Notes under the pieces: model-generated
Told to the model about the DNA's origin: nothing
Databases searched by the model: none
What the model saw: only the letters and a program-made list of their open reading frames with translations
Shown: positions 35,768 to 43,696 of the stretch, one piece after another
Layout: each line of letters starts with the position of its first letter
Numbering within the stretch: position 1 is the first letter of the stretch
Translations under genes and position numbers: made by a program
NCBI RefSeq assembly: GCF_013407955.1
Contig: NZ_JACCBU010000001.1
Span: forward strand, 4,836,001 to 4,900,000
DNA from: Microlunatus parietis
GTDB taxonomy: Bacteria > Actinomycetota > Actinomycetes > Propionibacteriales > Propionibacteriaceae
Length of the DNA: 64,000 bases
Direction: 5' to 3'

Positions 35768-37048
35768 GTGACCACGGCTATTTCCACCGAAGCGCCCACC
35801 GGCTGTCGACCCGGAGCCTTCGGCAACGCCACCCATCTGATCTGCCGGGCCTGCGGCGCCACCGGGCCGCTGGGCCCATTCTATGCCTGCGTGGAATGCT
35901 TCGGCCCGCTCGAGGTCGGGTACGAGTTCCCGGCCGTGACCCGGGCCGAGATCGAGGCCGGGCCGAAGAGCATCTGGCGCTACGCGCCGCTGCTGCCGGT
36001 CCCGGCCGACATCGCCACCTTCCGGTCCACCGACCCCGGGTTCACCCGGCTGGTCGACGCGCGCAACCTCGCCGATGATCTTGGTCTGCGGCAGCTCTGG
36101 GTGAAGGACGACTCCGGCAACCCGACCCACTCGTTCAAGGACCGGGTGGTCGCGGTCGCGCTGTCCGCGGCCCGCGAACTCGGGCTGAAGGTGCTGGCCT
36201 GCCCGTCCACCGGCAACCTGGCCAACGCGGTCGCCGCGGCCGCCGCCCGGGCCGGCATCCGGTCCGTGGTGCTGGTGCCGGAGAACCTGGAACGGCAGAA
36301 GATCCTGGCCTCCGCGGTCTACGACACGACCTTGATCGCGATCGAGGGCACCTACGACGACGTGAACAAGCTGGCCAGCGAGATCGCCGGTGAGGAAGAG
36401 GGTTGGGCGTTCGTCAACGTCAACGTGCGGCCCTACTACGCCGAGGGTTCCAAGACGCTGGCGTACGAGATCGCCGAGCAGCTGGGCTGGCGGATCCCGG
36501 ACCAGATCGTGATCCCGGTCGCCTCCGGTTCCCAGCTGACCAAGATCGACAAGGGCCTGCAGGAGTTGATCAAGCTCGGCCTGGTCGAGGAGAAGCCGTA
36601 CAAGATCTTCGGGGCCCAGGCCACCGGCTGCTCGCCGATCGCGCAGGCCTACCGGGCCGGCCACGACGTGGTCCGCCCGGTGAAGCCGGACACGATCGCC
36701 AAGTCGCTCGCCATCGGCAACCCGGCCGACGGCCCGTACGTGCTGGACACCGTGCGCCGCACCGGCGGCGTGATCACCGATGTCGACGACGAGACCGTGG
36801 TCGCCAACATCCAGCGGCTGGCCCGGACCGAGGGCATCTTCGCCGAGACCGCGGGCGGTGTGACGGTCGGCGTGACCGCGAAGCTGATCGCCGACAGCGC
36901 CCTGGACCCGGACGCCGAGACCGTGGTGATCAACTCCGGTGACGGGCTGAAGACGCTGGACGCGGTCGCCGACAAGGTCGGCCCGAAGACCACCATCCCG
37001 CCGCGTTATGAGGCGTTCGAGGATTTCTGGAAGGATGTTCGTCCATGA
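35768..37048 (+). CDS. thrC: Threonine synthase-like PLP enzyme
   Basis: A 426-residue fold-type II PLP enzyme. An N-terminal zinc-ribbon-like segment (CRACGATGPLGPFYACVECFGPLEV) precedes the catalytic domain. The Schiff-base lysine is K124 in HSFKDR, followed by ACPSTGNLANA, the phosphate-binding loop, and a C-terminal NSGDGLKTLD. Threonine synthases convert O-phosphohomoserine to threonine. The GTG start is chosen because the riboswitch core occupies the preceding 110 bp. The gene is headed by a SAM riboswitch and overlaps a sulfur-carrier gene by 4 bp, which is odd for pure threonine synthesis. A role in sulfur transfer to O-phosphohomoserine is conceivable; plain threonine synthase remains the default call. 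Confidence 0.85.
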   Translation: MTTAISTEAPTGCRPGAFGNATHLICRACGATGPLGPFYACVECFGPLEVGYEFPAVTRAEIEAGPKSIWRYAPLLPVPADIATFRSTDPGFTRLVDARNLADDLGLRQLWVKDDSGNPTHSFKDRVVAVALSAARELGLKVLACPSTGNLANAVAAAAARAGIRSVVLVPENLERQKILASAVYDTTLIAIEGTYDDVNKLASEIAGEEEGWAFVNVNVRPYYAEGSKTLAYEIAEQLGWRIPDQIVIPVASGSQLTKIDKGLQELIKLGLVEEKPYKIFGAQATGCSPIAQAYRAGHDVVRPVKPDTIAKSLAIGNPADGPYVLDTVRRTGGVITDVDDETVVANIQRLARTEGIFAETAGGVTVGVTAKLIADSALDPDAETVVINSGDGLKTLDAVADKVGPKTTIPPRYEAFEDFWKDVRP

Positions 37049-37320
37049 CGGCATCGGTACGCATCCCGACCATCCTCCGGACCTACACCGGCGGCGCCAA
37101 GGAAGTCACCGCCGACGGCGCGACCCTGGCCGAGGTGCTCGACTCGCTCGAGTCGGCCCACCCCGGGATCAAGGAACGCGTCGTCGACGAGGCCGGCGAA
37201 CTGCGCCGGTTCGTCAACGTCTACGTCGGCGACGAGGACGTCCGGTTCGTGGGTGGCCTGGACGCCAAGGTCGAGGACGACGCCAAGATCTCGATCATCC
37301 CCGCGGTCGCCGGCGGCTGA
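37045..37320 (+). CDS. MoaD/ThiS/CysO-family sulfur carrier protein
   Basis: A 91-residue ubiquitin-like protein ending in the diglycine that is activated to a C-terminal thiocarboxylate (IIPAVAGG). The core VRIPTILRTYTGG and LAEVLDSLESAHPGIKERV resemble mycobacterial CysO more than ThiS. CysO donates sulfide to O-phosphoserine in cysteine synthesis. Here it overlaps the thrC-like gene by 4 bp, indicating coordinated production of the two proteins. No JAMM peptidase (Mec) or CysM homologue, nor an activating MoeB, lies in the window. Confidence 0.88.
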   Translation: MTASVRIPTILRTYTGGAKEVTADGATLAEVLDSLESAHPGIKERVVDEAGELRRFVNVYVGDEDVRFVGGLDAKVEDDAKISIIPAVAGG

Positions 37321-37329
37321 GCCTTCCGA

Positions 37330-37938
37330 TCACAGCGTTCGCAGTCCGTCCCGGACGAGGTCGAGCGCACGCCGGGTGCCGGCCAGGTGCTCCGCCAGGG
37401 AGTGGCCGAGTCGGAGGCTGGCCATGCTGGCCCCCTGCCCGGCTCCGATCAGCGCGCCGACCGCGGCTCCTGCCGTGACCGGATCCAGTTCGTCGGGAAA
37501 CGCTTCGGCGAACGCGGTCGCCACCCGATCCTGCAGTTCCGACATGACCTGCAGCGCCTTGGCCTGAACGGCCGGCACGGTGCGGGCCAGTGCGGCGATG
37601 TCGAGCACGGCCGCGTCCGGCACCGGGAGTGCGGCGGTCGGTGGCTGGGTCAGCACGTGGTCGTACACCTTCAGCAGCACGTCGCCGATCGGCTCGCCCG
37701 GCTCGCGGGCGGCGATGACCTCGTGTGCCGCTTCCACGAACCGCCCGGCGTCGGCGAACAGGACGTCCTCCTTGGTCGGGAAGTGGTTGAAGAACGTCTT
37801 CTTGGCCACATCCGCCTCGGCGGCGATCTGGGCGACCGTCGTCTGCTGGTAGCCCTGCTCCGCGAACAGCCGGAACGCCGTGTCGATCAGCAATTGCCTG
37901 GTCTGGAGCTTCTTGCGTTCCCGGCGGCCTTCCGTCAC
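37330..37938 (-). CDS. TetR-family transcriptional regulator
   Basis: A 202-residue TetR protein. The N-terminal helix-turn-helix reads QTTVAQIAAEADVAKKTFFNHFPTKEDVL, and the C-terminal ligand domain is variable. The start at GTG 37938 puts the domain 20 residues from the N-terminus. It diverges from the glycosyltransferase gene across 49 bp with AT-rich sequence, so it probably controls that gene. The ligand is unknown. Confidence 0.88.
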   Translation of the reverse strand: MTEGRRERKKLQTRQLLIDTAFRLFAEQGYQQTTVAQIAAEADVAKKTFFNHFPTKEDVLFADAGRFVEAAHEVIAAREPGEPIGDVLLKVYDHVLTQPPTAALPVPDAAVLDIAALARTVPAVQAKALQVMSELQDRVATAFAEAFPDELDPVTAGAAVGALIGAGQGASMASLRLGHSLAEHLAGTRRALDLVRDGLRTL

Positions 37939-37987
37939 CGAGTCAGTATACCTGGAATATGAGTAGTCTTGGTGTAACAATGGCCTG

Positions 37988-39292
37988 ATGAAGGTCATGA
38001 TCTTCACCCACGGCACCCGCGGCGACGTCCAGCCGTTCGCCGCGCTGGCCCGGGCGTTGCAGGCCGCCGGCCACGACGCCGTGCTGGTGGCTCCCGAGGG
38101 CTCTGCCTCGCTGGTCGCTCCGTACGAGTTCTCCTTCGTGCCCGTGTACGACGGGCTGAACGAGATCATGGACGATCCCGAGGTACGCGCAGCGATGGAG
38201 ACCAACTTCCGCGGCCTGCGGGGCAAGCGGATGGCCCTGCGGCTGATCCGGCGGACCAGCCCGATGCTGCGCCGGATGCTGGACGAGTTGGCGGCGGTGC
38301 CGGCGGCCGGTGCCGACGTCGTCGTGCACCCGGTCAACCTGCCGATGCAGCACCTGGCCGAGAAGCTCGGCCGGCCGGCCGTCGGGGTCGGACTGCAGCC
38401 CGGCTGGGTGCCGACCGGTTCGTTCGCGAATCCGCTGCTCCCGTTCCCGGTCCCGTGCGCGCTCAACCGGGCGAGCTACCGGCTGCCGAACCCGGCCCTG
38501 ATGGGCCTGGCCGGGGTGGCGAGGCAGTGGCGATCGGAGACCCTCGGCCTGCCGCGGCGGCCGAACCAGGGCGACCCGTTGCGGACGCCGGCCGGAGCGC
38601 GGGTGACGATGCTGCAGGCCTTCAGCGAGCACGTCCTCCCGGGACCGCTCGAGTTCCCCTCCTGGACCCACACCACCGGCTACTGGTTTCTGCCGGCGTC
38701 GAGCGGCTGGACACCGCCGGAGCGGCTCCGGGCCTTCCTCGACACCGACGAACCGACCGTGTCGATCGGCTTCGGCAGCATGTCCGGCACCGATCCGGGC
38801 CGGGTCGGCCGTACCGTCGTCGAGGCGGTCCGGCTGGCCGGCGTCCGGGCGGTGGTGATCACCGGCTGGGGCGGCATCGACACCACGCCGGCCGGAGACC
38901 GGATCATGATCATCGATCAGGCACCGCACGACTGGCTGTTCGCCCGGACCGCCGCCAACGTGCACCACGGGGGTGGCGGCACGACGGCGGCGGCGCTCGC
39001 CGCGGGCCGGCCGCAGGTGATCTGCCCGTTCATCGCCGATCAGCCGTACTGGGGTGAGCGGATGATGATCAGCGGAGTCGCCCCCGCTCCCTTGCCGCAG
39101 CGGCGGCTCACCGTCGAGAGCCTGGCCGGGGCGCTGCGGCAGGCCGTCGGCGACGCCGGCCTGGCCGCCCGGGCCGCGGAGCTGGGCCGGATCATCCGCG
39201 CCGAGAACGGGGTCGGCCGCGCGGTCGAGTTGATCCACGAGGTCGTACGGCAAGCGTCCGGCTCCGGACCTGGCCCGCAGCTGTGCTCGTGA
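37988..39292 (+). CDS. UDP-glycosyltransferase-like (GT1) enzyme
   Basis: A 434-residue GT-B fold glycosyltransferase. The N-terminal MKVMIFTHGTRGDVQPFAALARAL is the hallmark of GT1 enzymes that act on sterols and macrolides (GTRGDVQP). The C-terminal donor domain contains VSIGFGSMSG and VHHGGGGTTAAALAAGRPQVICPF, the GT1 signature. Substrates of relatives include sterols, polyketides and flavonoids. It is divergent from the TetR regulator, suggesting inducible detoxification or modification of a xenobiotic or self-made compound. Convergent with the MacB-like permease, with no gap. Confidence 0.9.
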   Translation: MKVMIFTHGTRGDVQPFAALARALQAAGHDAVLVAPEGSASLVAPYEFSFVPVYDGLNEIMDDPEVRAAMETNFRGLRGKRMALRLIRRTSPMLRRMLDELAAVPAAGADVVVHPVNLPMQHLAEKLGRPAVGVGLQPGWVPTGSFANPLLPFPVPCALNRASYRLPNPALMGLAGVARQWRSETLGLPRRPNQGDPLRTPAGARVTMLQAFSEHVLPGPLEFPSWTHTTGYWFLPASSGWTPPERLRAFLDTDEPTVSIGFGSMSGTDPGRVGRTVVEAVRLAGVRAVVITGWGGIDTTPAGDRIMIIDQAPHDWLFARTAANVHHGGGGTTAAALAAGRPQVICPFIADQPYWGERMMISGVAPAPLPQRRLTVESLAGALRQAVGDAGLAARAAELGRIIRAENGVGRAVELIHEVVRQASGSGPGPQLCS

Positions 39293-40513
39293 TCATGGGG
39301 CGGTGAGCGCCTCGGTGGGCGACAGCCGGGAGGCCCGGACGGCGGGGTAGAGCCCGGCCAGGCAGCCGATCACCAACGTCGCCCCGAGGCCCAGGGCCAT
39401 CGCCCACGGCGGTACCACGGTCGGCCAGCCCTGCAGTGCGGCGTACGCCGCGGTCACCCCGATACCGAGCAGCAGCCCGGCTGCCCCGCCGATGGCGGAC
39501 AGCAGCAGGGCCTCGACGAGGAACTGGGCCCGGATGCTGCCCCGGGTCGCCCCGAGCGCCCGCCGCAGGCCGATCTCGCCGCGGCGTTCCAGCACCGAGA
39601 TCACCATCGTGTTGGCGACCCCGATCCCGCCCACCAGCAGGGCCACGCCGCCGAGGCCGAGCAGCAGGTTGTTCAGGGTCGTGTCGGCGGCCTGCTGGGC
39701 GGCCAGGGCGTCCGACGGCCGGGACACGTCGACCTCGTTCGGTACGGCCGGGTTGGCGGTGTTGCCGAGTATCGCCTGGACCTCCTCGACGTACGGCTGC
39801 GCGGCGCGGGTGTAGATCGTGGTCGGGTACCCGTCGAAGCCGAGCAGCTCGATCGCGGCGGTCCAGCCGACGATCGCGGCCGCGTCGAACTCGGGCGACA
39901 GCGTGACCGGGGCCAGGATCCCGATCACGGTGAACCACTGGCCGCCGAGATAGACCTGTTGGTCGGGACCGACCGAGCCGACGCCGAGCCGCTCCGCGGC
40001 GGTCGCGCCGAGCACGACGACCGGATAGGCCTCGGTCGCGTCGTCGAGGAACGTCCCGGCGGCCAGGTCGCCGCCCAGGGTGTCCAGCAGGCCGGGCTTG
40101 GCCGCGATCACACTGATCCCGCCCGACTGGGCCGCCGGCACCAGGTCGTTGCGATAGACCTGCGCGCCGCTGATCACCCCGGTCGCGCTGACCGACTCGA
40201 CCGGGCCGATGTTGTCGATCATGGCGGTCGACTCGACGGGCAGGTGGGACTGCTCGCCGAACAGGTTCTGGCCCGGGCTCACCGTCAGCAGGTTGGTGCC
40301 CAGCGCGGCGATCTGGCGGTTGAAGTCCTCTCGGCTCGAGCTGGAGATGCCGATCACCGAGATCATCGCCGCGATGCCGATCGCGATGCCGAGCGCGGAG
40401 AGCAGGATCCGGGTCGGCCGCGCCCGCAGGCCCGCGCCGCCGACCCGGACCAGGTCACCGAATCCCAACCCTGCCGGGGAAAGCCGGGTCTTCGGCTGGT
40501 CTGTGGTGATCAT
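39293..40513 (-). CDS. ABC transporter permease, MacB/FtsX-like
   Basis: A 406-residue permease with four membrane spans: one near the N-terminus (LSALGIAIGIAAMISVIGI), a large extracellular domain of ~200 residues (MacB_PCD-like), and three at the C-terminus beginning LGGVALLVGGIGVANTMVISVLERRGEIGLRRALG, the conserved MacB/FtsX motif. It is the last gene of a four-gene operon with 4-bp overlaps throughout. Such systems act as mechanotransmitters in efflux of antibiotics or peptides. Confidence 0.92.
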   Translation of the reverse strand: MITTDQPKTRLSPAGLGFGDLVRVGGAGLRARPTRILLSALGIAIGIAAMISVIGISSSSREDFNRQIAALGTNLLTVSPGQNLFGEQSHLPVESTAMIDNIGPVESVSATGVISGAQVYRNDLVPAAQSGGISVIAAKPGLLDTLGGDLAAGTFLDDATEAYPVVVLGATAAERLGVGSVGPDQQVYLGGQWFTVIGILAPVTLSPEFDAAAIVGWTAAIELLGFDGYPTTIYTRAAQPYVEEVQAILGNTANPAVPNEVDVSRPSDALAAQQAADTTLNNLLLGLGGVALLVGGIGVANTMVISVLERRGEIGLRRALGATRGSIRAQFLVEALLLSAIGGAAGLLLGIGVTAAYAALQGWPTVVPPWAMALGLGATLVIGCLAGLYPAVRASRLSPTEALTAP

Positions 40514-41214
40514 GATCGTGCTCCTTCGGTACGGGCGTCGGCGATCAGGCGGCCGTCGCGCAGCTCGACCCGGCGCGGCAGCGACGCGGCGATGTCCCGG
40601 TCGTGGGTGATGATCACGACCGTGGTGCCGCCGGCGTTGAGCTCACGCAGCAGGCTCATCACGCCGGTGCCGGCCACGGTGTCCAGGTTTCCGGTCGGTT
40701 CGTCGGCGAGCAGCAGCGGCGGATCGCCGATCACGGCGCGCGCGATCGCCACCCGCTGTCGCTCCCCGCCGGAGAGTTCGTGCGGCCGGTGACCGATCCT
40801 GGCGCCCAGGCCGACCCGGTGCAGGGCCCGCTCGGCCCGCTCCAGCCGGATCCGTCGCGGTACGCCGGCGTACAGCATCCCGTCGGCCACGTTGTCGATC
40901 GCCGGCACCCCGGCGGCCAGATGGAACTGCTGGAAGATGAAGCCGATCGTCAACGCGCGCAGCACCGACAACTGCCGGTCGGACAGCCGACGGACCCGGT
41001 AGCCGGCCAGGTCGACCTCACCCGAACTCGGCCGGTCCAGCGTGCCGAGGATGTTGAGCATGGTCGACTTGCCGGAGCCGGACGGCCCGACGATGCCGAT
41101 CAGTTCGCCGGGCCGGATCTCCAGGGAGACCCGGTCCAGCGCGACGACCCCGCCCTCGTACGTCCGCGACACCTCGTCCAGCCGGACCACGACCGGCGGC
41201 GGCGGAATGATCAT
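40510..41214 (-). CDS. ABC transporter ATP-binding subunit, MacB/LolD-like
   Basis: A 234-residue ATPase with Walker A GPSGSGKSTML, signature LSGGERQRVAIARA, and Walker B LLLADEPTGNLD, the last typical of the MacB/LolD/FtsE group. IGFIFQQFHL is the Q-loop. It pairs with the FtsX-type permease downstream (4-bp overlap) and follows the adaptor gene (4-bp overlap). Confidence 0.93.
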   Translation of the reverse strand: MIIPPPPVVVRLDEVSRTYEGGVVALDRVSLEIRPGELIGIVGPSGSGKSTMLNILGTLDRPSSGEVDLAGYRVRRLSDRQLSVLRALTIGFIFQQFHLAAGVPAIDNVADGMLYAGVPRRIRLERAERALHRVGLGARIGHRPHELSGGERQRVAIARAVIGDPPLLLADEPTGNLDTVAGTGVMSLLRELNAGGTTVVIITHDRDIAASLPRRVELRDGRLIADARTEGARS

Positions 41215-42263
41215 GACGCCACCCCGACGACCGTCCCGGCGGTGAGACCGGAGCCGCTGATCTCCACCATGCCGCCGGCGAACATGCCCGTCTTCACCGT
41301 GACATAGCTGACCTGGCCGCCGTCGACGACCTGGACGCCGTAGCCGCCGCCGGACAGCGCGACCAGCGCGGTGACCGGGACGGTCAGCACGTCCGTCGCC
41401 TTGCCGGTGATCAACTGGACCGTGACCGGTGCGGCCTCCAGCGTGCCGAGCGCCTTCTGGTCCTTGATCGTCACCGTGACGCCGATCGTGGTGTCGCCCT
41501 CCTCGTCGGTGCTGGCCACGGCGCCGATCTTGCTCACCGTGCCCTTGACCTTCGAGCCGTCCGGCAGCACGACGGTGGCCGGGTTGCCGACGTCGACGTA
41601 CTGCTGCTTGTCCACCGGCAGGTCGATCTCGACCAGCCGCTCAGTCCCGGTGTAGCCGAGCACCTCGGCGCCCGGCGCGAGGGTGGCGCCGACCGTGGTC
41701 TTGACCTCGGTGACCCGGATCGGGCCGGCGGCGACCGCGTACTGGCCCGGGGCGACCTCGCCGTTCTCCGGCAGACCATGATCATCCTGCCACTCATGGA
41801 CGGCCTCGGTGGTCGACGAGCCGAAGTACTTGTCGACCTGAATCCCCTTGTAGCCAAGAGCCTTGAGGTTCTTCTCCAGCTGTTTGACGTCCGGCCCGGA
41901 GTCTCCTTCCGACAGCGTCCGGTACGGCGGCAGCTTGCCGGTGAACAGCTGCACCGGGTCGTTGTCGATCTTGTAGAGCGGGTCGCCCGGCTTGATCACC
42001 GCACCCGGCTCGGGGAGCCAGGTGATCGTGCCGTCGGCCTTGCCGGTCAGGGGTGTCACGGGTCCGTACGAGAGTGTGCCAGCGACCGACTGGGTCTGGG
42101 TCAGCGTGCCCTTCGTGATCTTGGCCGTGGCCGGCGGCAGCCCGGTGCTGGACGCCTCGACCTGGGGCACCGAGCCGCCGAAGCCGAGCGCCGCGGCGGT
42201 GACGATGGCGCCGGCCGCCAGCACCGCACCCGCGATGATCATCCGGCGCGTCGGGCGCTTCAT
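41211..42263 (-). CDS. Efflux adaptor (MacA-like) with peptidoglycan-binding insertion
   Basis: A 350-residue membrane-anchored adaptor: one N-terminal span (MIIAGAVLAAGAIVTAAALGFGG), a lipoyl/beta-barrel scaffold, and between residues ~115 and 165 a PG_binding_1 module (DSGPDVKQLEKNLKALGY, ending in WQDDHGLPENGEV). Actinobacteria lack TolC, so the insertion probably fixes the exporter to the cell wall. It is translated from ATG 42263, overlapping the lipoprotein stop by 4 bp, and is followed by the ATPase with a 4-bp overlap. Substrate unknown. Confidence 0.85.
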   Translation of the reverse strand: MKRPTRRMIIAGAVLAAGAIVTAAALGFGGSVPQVEASSTGLPPATAKITKGTLTQTQSVAGTLSYGPVTPLTGKADGTITWLPEPGAVIKPGDPLYKIDNDPVQLFTGKLPPYRTLSEGDSGPDVKQLEKNLKALGYKGIQVDKYFGSSTTEAVHEWQDDHGLPENGEVAPGQYAVAAGPIRVTEVKTTVGATLAPGAEVLGYTGTERLVEIDLPVDKQQYVDVGNPATVVLPDGSKVKGTVSKIGAVASTDEEGDTTIGVTVTIKDQKALGTLEAAPVTVQLITGKATDVLTVPVTALVALSGGGYGVQVVDGGQVSYVTVKTGMFAGGMVEISGSGLTAGTVVGVAS

Positions 42264-42820
42264 TGGTCGCTCCCGGCCAACAGGTGCTGGCAGGCCTCGG
42301 ACGCCTTGCCGAACGCGGGATCGTTGCGGTCGATGCCGGGGAACATCCCTTCGCCGCTGCCCGGCTGCGGGTCCGGGAAGTCCGGCATCCCGTTCTTCCG
42401 CATGCATTGGGCGAAGGCGAGGTAGGCGTCGAGCTCGGTGTCGTCGCCCTGGCCGCGGATCCCGCCGGGCAGCAGGTCGCCGCACGCCTCGTGCGCCTCC
42501 TTGAACGCGGCGCTCTCCGGGTCGACCGAGTCGCCGACCGTCGGCAAGCCCGTCTTCGGGTCGGGGTCGGCCATGTCGATGCCGTGCTCGCGCATGCAGG
42601 CCGCGTAGGCGTACGCATCCGGGGTCGGCGGCGCTGACGTACCAGGGGCACTCGAGGTGGGCGCGCCGGCGGAAGAGCTCGGGGTGCCGGATCCCGGTCC
42701 TGCGCTGGGAATCCCGCCGCCGCTGTCGGTGCCGGGTGCGCAACCGGTCAACGCCGCGACGCCGAGAGTCAGTGCGAGCAGTGCACCGGACAGGGCCCGG
42801 GCGCCGAGGTTGATCTTCAT
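42260..42820 (-). CDS. Lipoprotein with duplicated cysteine repeat, ABC-operon leader
   Basis: A 186-residue lipoprotein with lipobox ALTGC (Cys27) and a Ser/Pro/Gly-rich spacer of ~40 residues, then two copies of a module: YAACMREHGIDMADPDP to HEACGDLLPG, and FAQCMRKNGMPDFPDPQP to SEACQHLLAG. Each copy has two cysteines that could form a disulfide. Lipoproteins of this type commonly lead MacAB-like operons in Actinobacteria and may bind the exported compound. It is the first gene of the operon, transcribed away from the two-component system. Confidence 0.8.
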   Translation of the reverse strand: MKINLGARALSGALLALTLGVAALTGCAPGTDSGGGIPSAGPGSGTPSSSAGAPTSSAPGTSAPPTPDAYAYAACMREHGIDMADPDPKTGLPTVGDSVDPESAAFKEAHEACGDLLPGGIRGQGDDTELDAYLAFAQCMRKNGMPDFPDPQPGSGEGMFPGIDRNDPAFGKASEACQHLLAGSDQ

Positions 42821-42878
42821 CGTGAGTCCTCCTGATCGCGGTGACGATCACCGCTCGTGATCAAGTCGAGCCGGTGCC

Positions 42879-42993
42879 GGATAACCGGGCCGTAAGCGAG
42901 CACGCCGCGGTTATCCGCCGGTTATCCGGCCCGCGGACTCACAGCCGGCGCACGGGAGCCGCACAGCGACCGCTGGTTATCCCCCGGTTACCT
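42879..42993 (+). promoter_or_regulatory. Phased GGTTATCC repeats, probable response-regulator operator
   Basis: GGTTATCC occurs at 42909-42916 and 42920-42927, exactly 11 bp apart, and again as GGTTATCC at 42975-42982 with GGTTACCT at 42986-42993, also 11 bp apart. A complementary GGATAACC lies at 42879-42886. Eleven-bp tandem half-sites are the classic layout for OmpR/PhoB-type dimers. They occupy the gap between the MacAB-like operon and the adjacent response regulator, so autoregulation and control of the exporter are likely. Confidence 0.6.
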
Positions 42994-43039
42994 GGACTGC
43001 AGCAGAATCGGCCTTCCGGACGGAGAGGGGTGGGGTCAG

Positions 43040-43696
43040 ATGCGCATCCTCGTGGTCGAGGACGAGCCGGTCCTGGCGGACACGATGGCCGAGTGGCTGC
43101 GGCGGGAGTCGTTCGCGGTCGACATCTCCTACGACGGCGAAGGCGCGCTGGAACGGATCGCGGTCTATTCCTACGACGTGGTCGTGCTGGACCGGGACCT
43201 GCCGGGCATCTCGGGCGACGAGGTCTGCCGACGGATCGTCGGGTCCGGAGTGATCACCCGGGTGCTGATGGTCACCGCGGCGTCGGCGGTCCGGTCCCGG
43301 ATCGAGGGCCTGGCGATCGGCGCCGACGACTACTTGGTCAAGCCGTTCGCGTTCCTCGAGCTGTCGGCCCGGGTGCACGCCCTGTGCCGCCGTACCTCGG
43401 CGCCGGTGGCCCCGACCATCGAGCGCGCCGGGATCCGCTGGGATGCCGGCCGCCGCGAGGCGTACCGGGACGGCGTACCGCTCAGTCTGACCAACAAGGA
43501 GTTCGCCGTGCTCGGTGAACTGCTCCGGGCCGGCGGCACCGTGGTCTCCGCGGAATCCCTGCTGGACAAGGTGTGGGACGAGCACATCGACCCGTTCACC
43601 AACACGGTCCGGGTCACGGTGATGAAGCTGCGCCGCAAGCTGGGCGAGCCGGCCGTCGTCGAGACCGTACCTGGTGTGGGTTACCGGATCCCATGA
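43040..43696 (+). CDS. OmpR/PhoB-family response regulator
   Basis: A 218-residue two-domain regulator. Receiver: VVEDEPVLADT at the N-terminus, phospho-acceptor D51 in VVLDRDLPG, and K in DYLVKPFAF. DNA-binding domain: a winged helix with LSLTNKEFAVLGELLRAGG and VRVTVMKLRRKLG. It overlaps the kinase gene by 4 bp (ATGA). The 11-bp-phased GGTTATCC repeats directly upstream are its most likely binding sites, and the divergent exporter operon its most likely target. Confidence 0.93.
   Translation: MRILVVEDEPVLADTMAEWLRRESFAVDISYDGEGALERIAVYSYDVVVLDRDLPGISGDEVCRRIVGSGVITRVLMVTAASAVRSRIEGLAIGADDYLVKPFAFLELSARVHALCRRTSAPVAPTIERAGIRWDAGRREAYRDGVPLSLTNKEFAVLGELLRAGGTVVSAESLLDKVWDEHIDPFTNTVRVTVMKLRRKLGEPAVVETVPGVGYRIP

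Noticed and set aside
37330..38466. Extended TetR frame running into the glycosyltransferase gene
   Set aside because: The extension is antisense to a clear GT1 gene; the HTH starts about 20 residues after the GTG at 37938.
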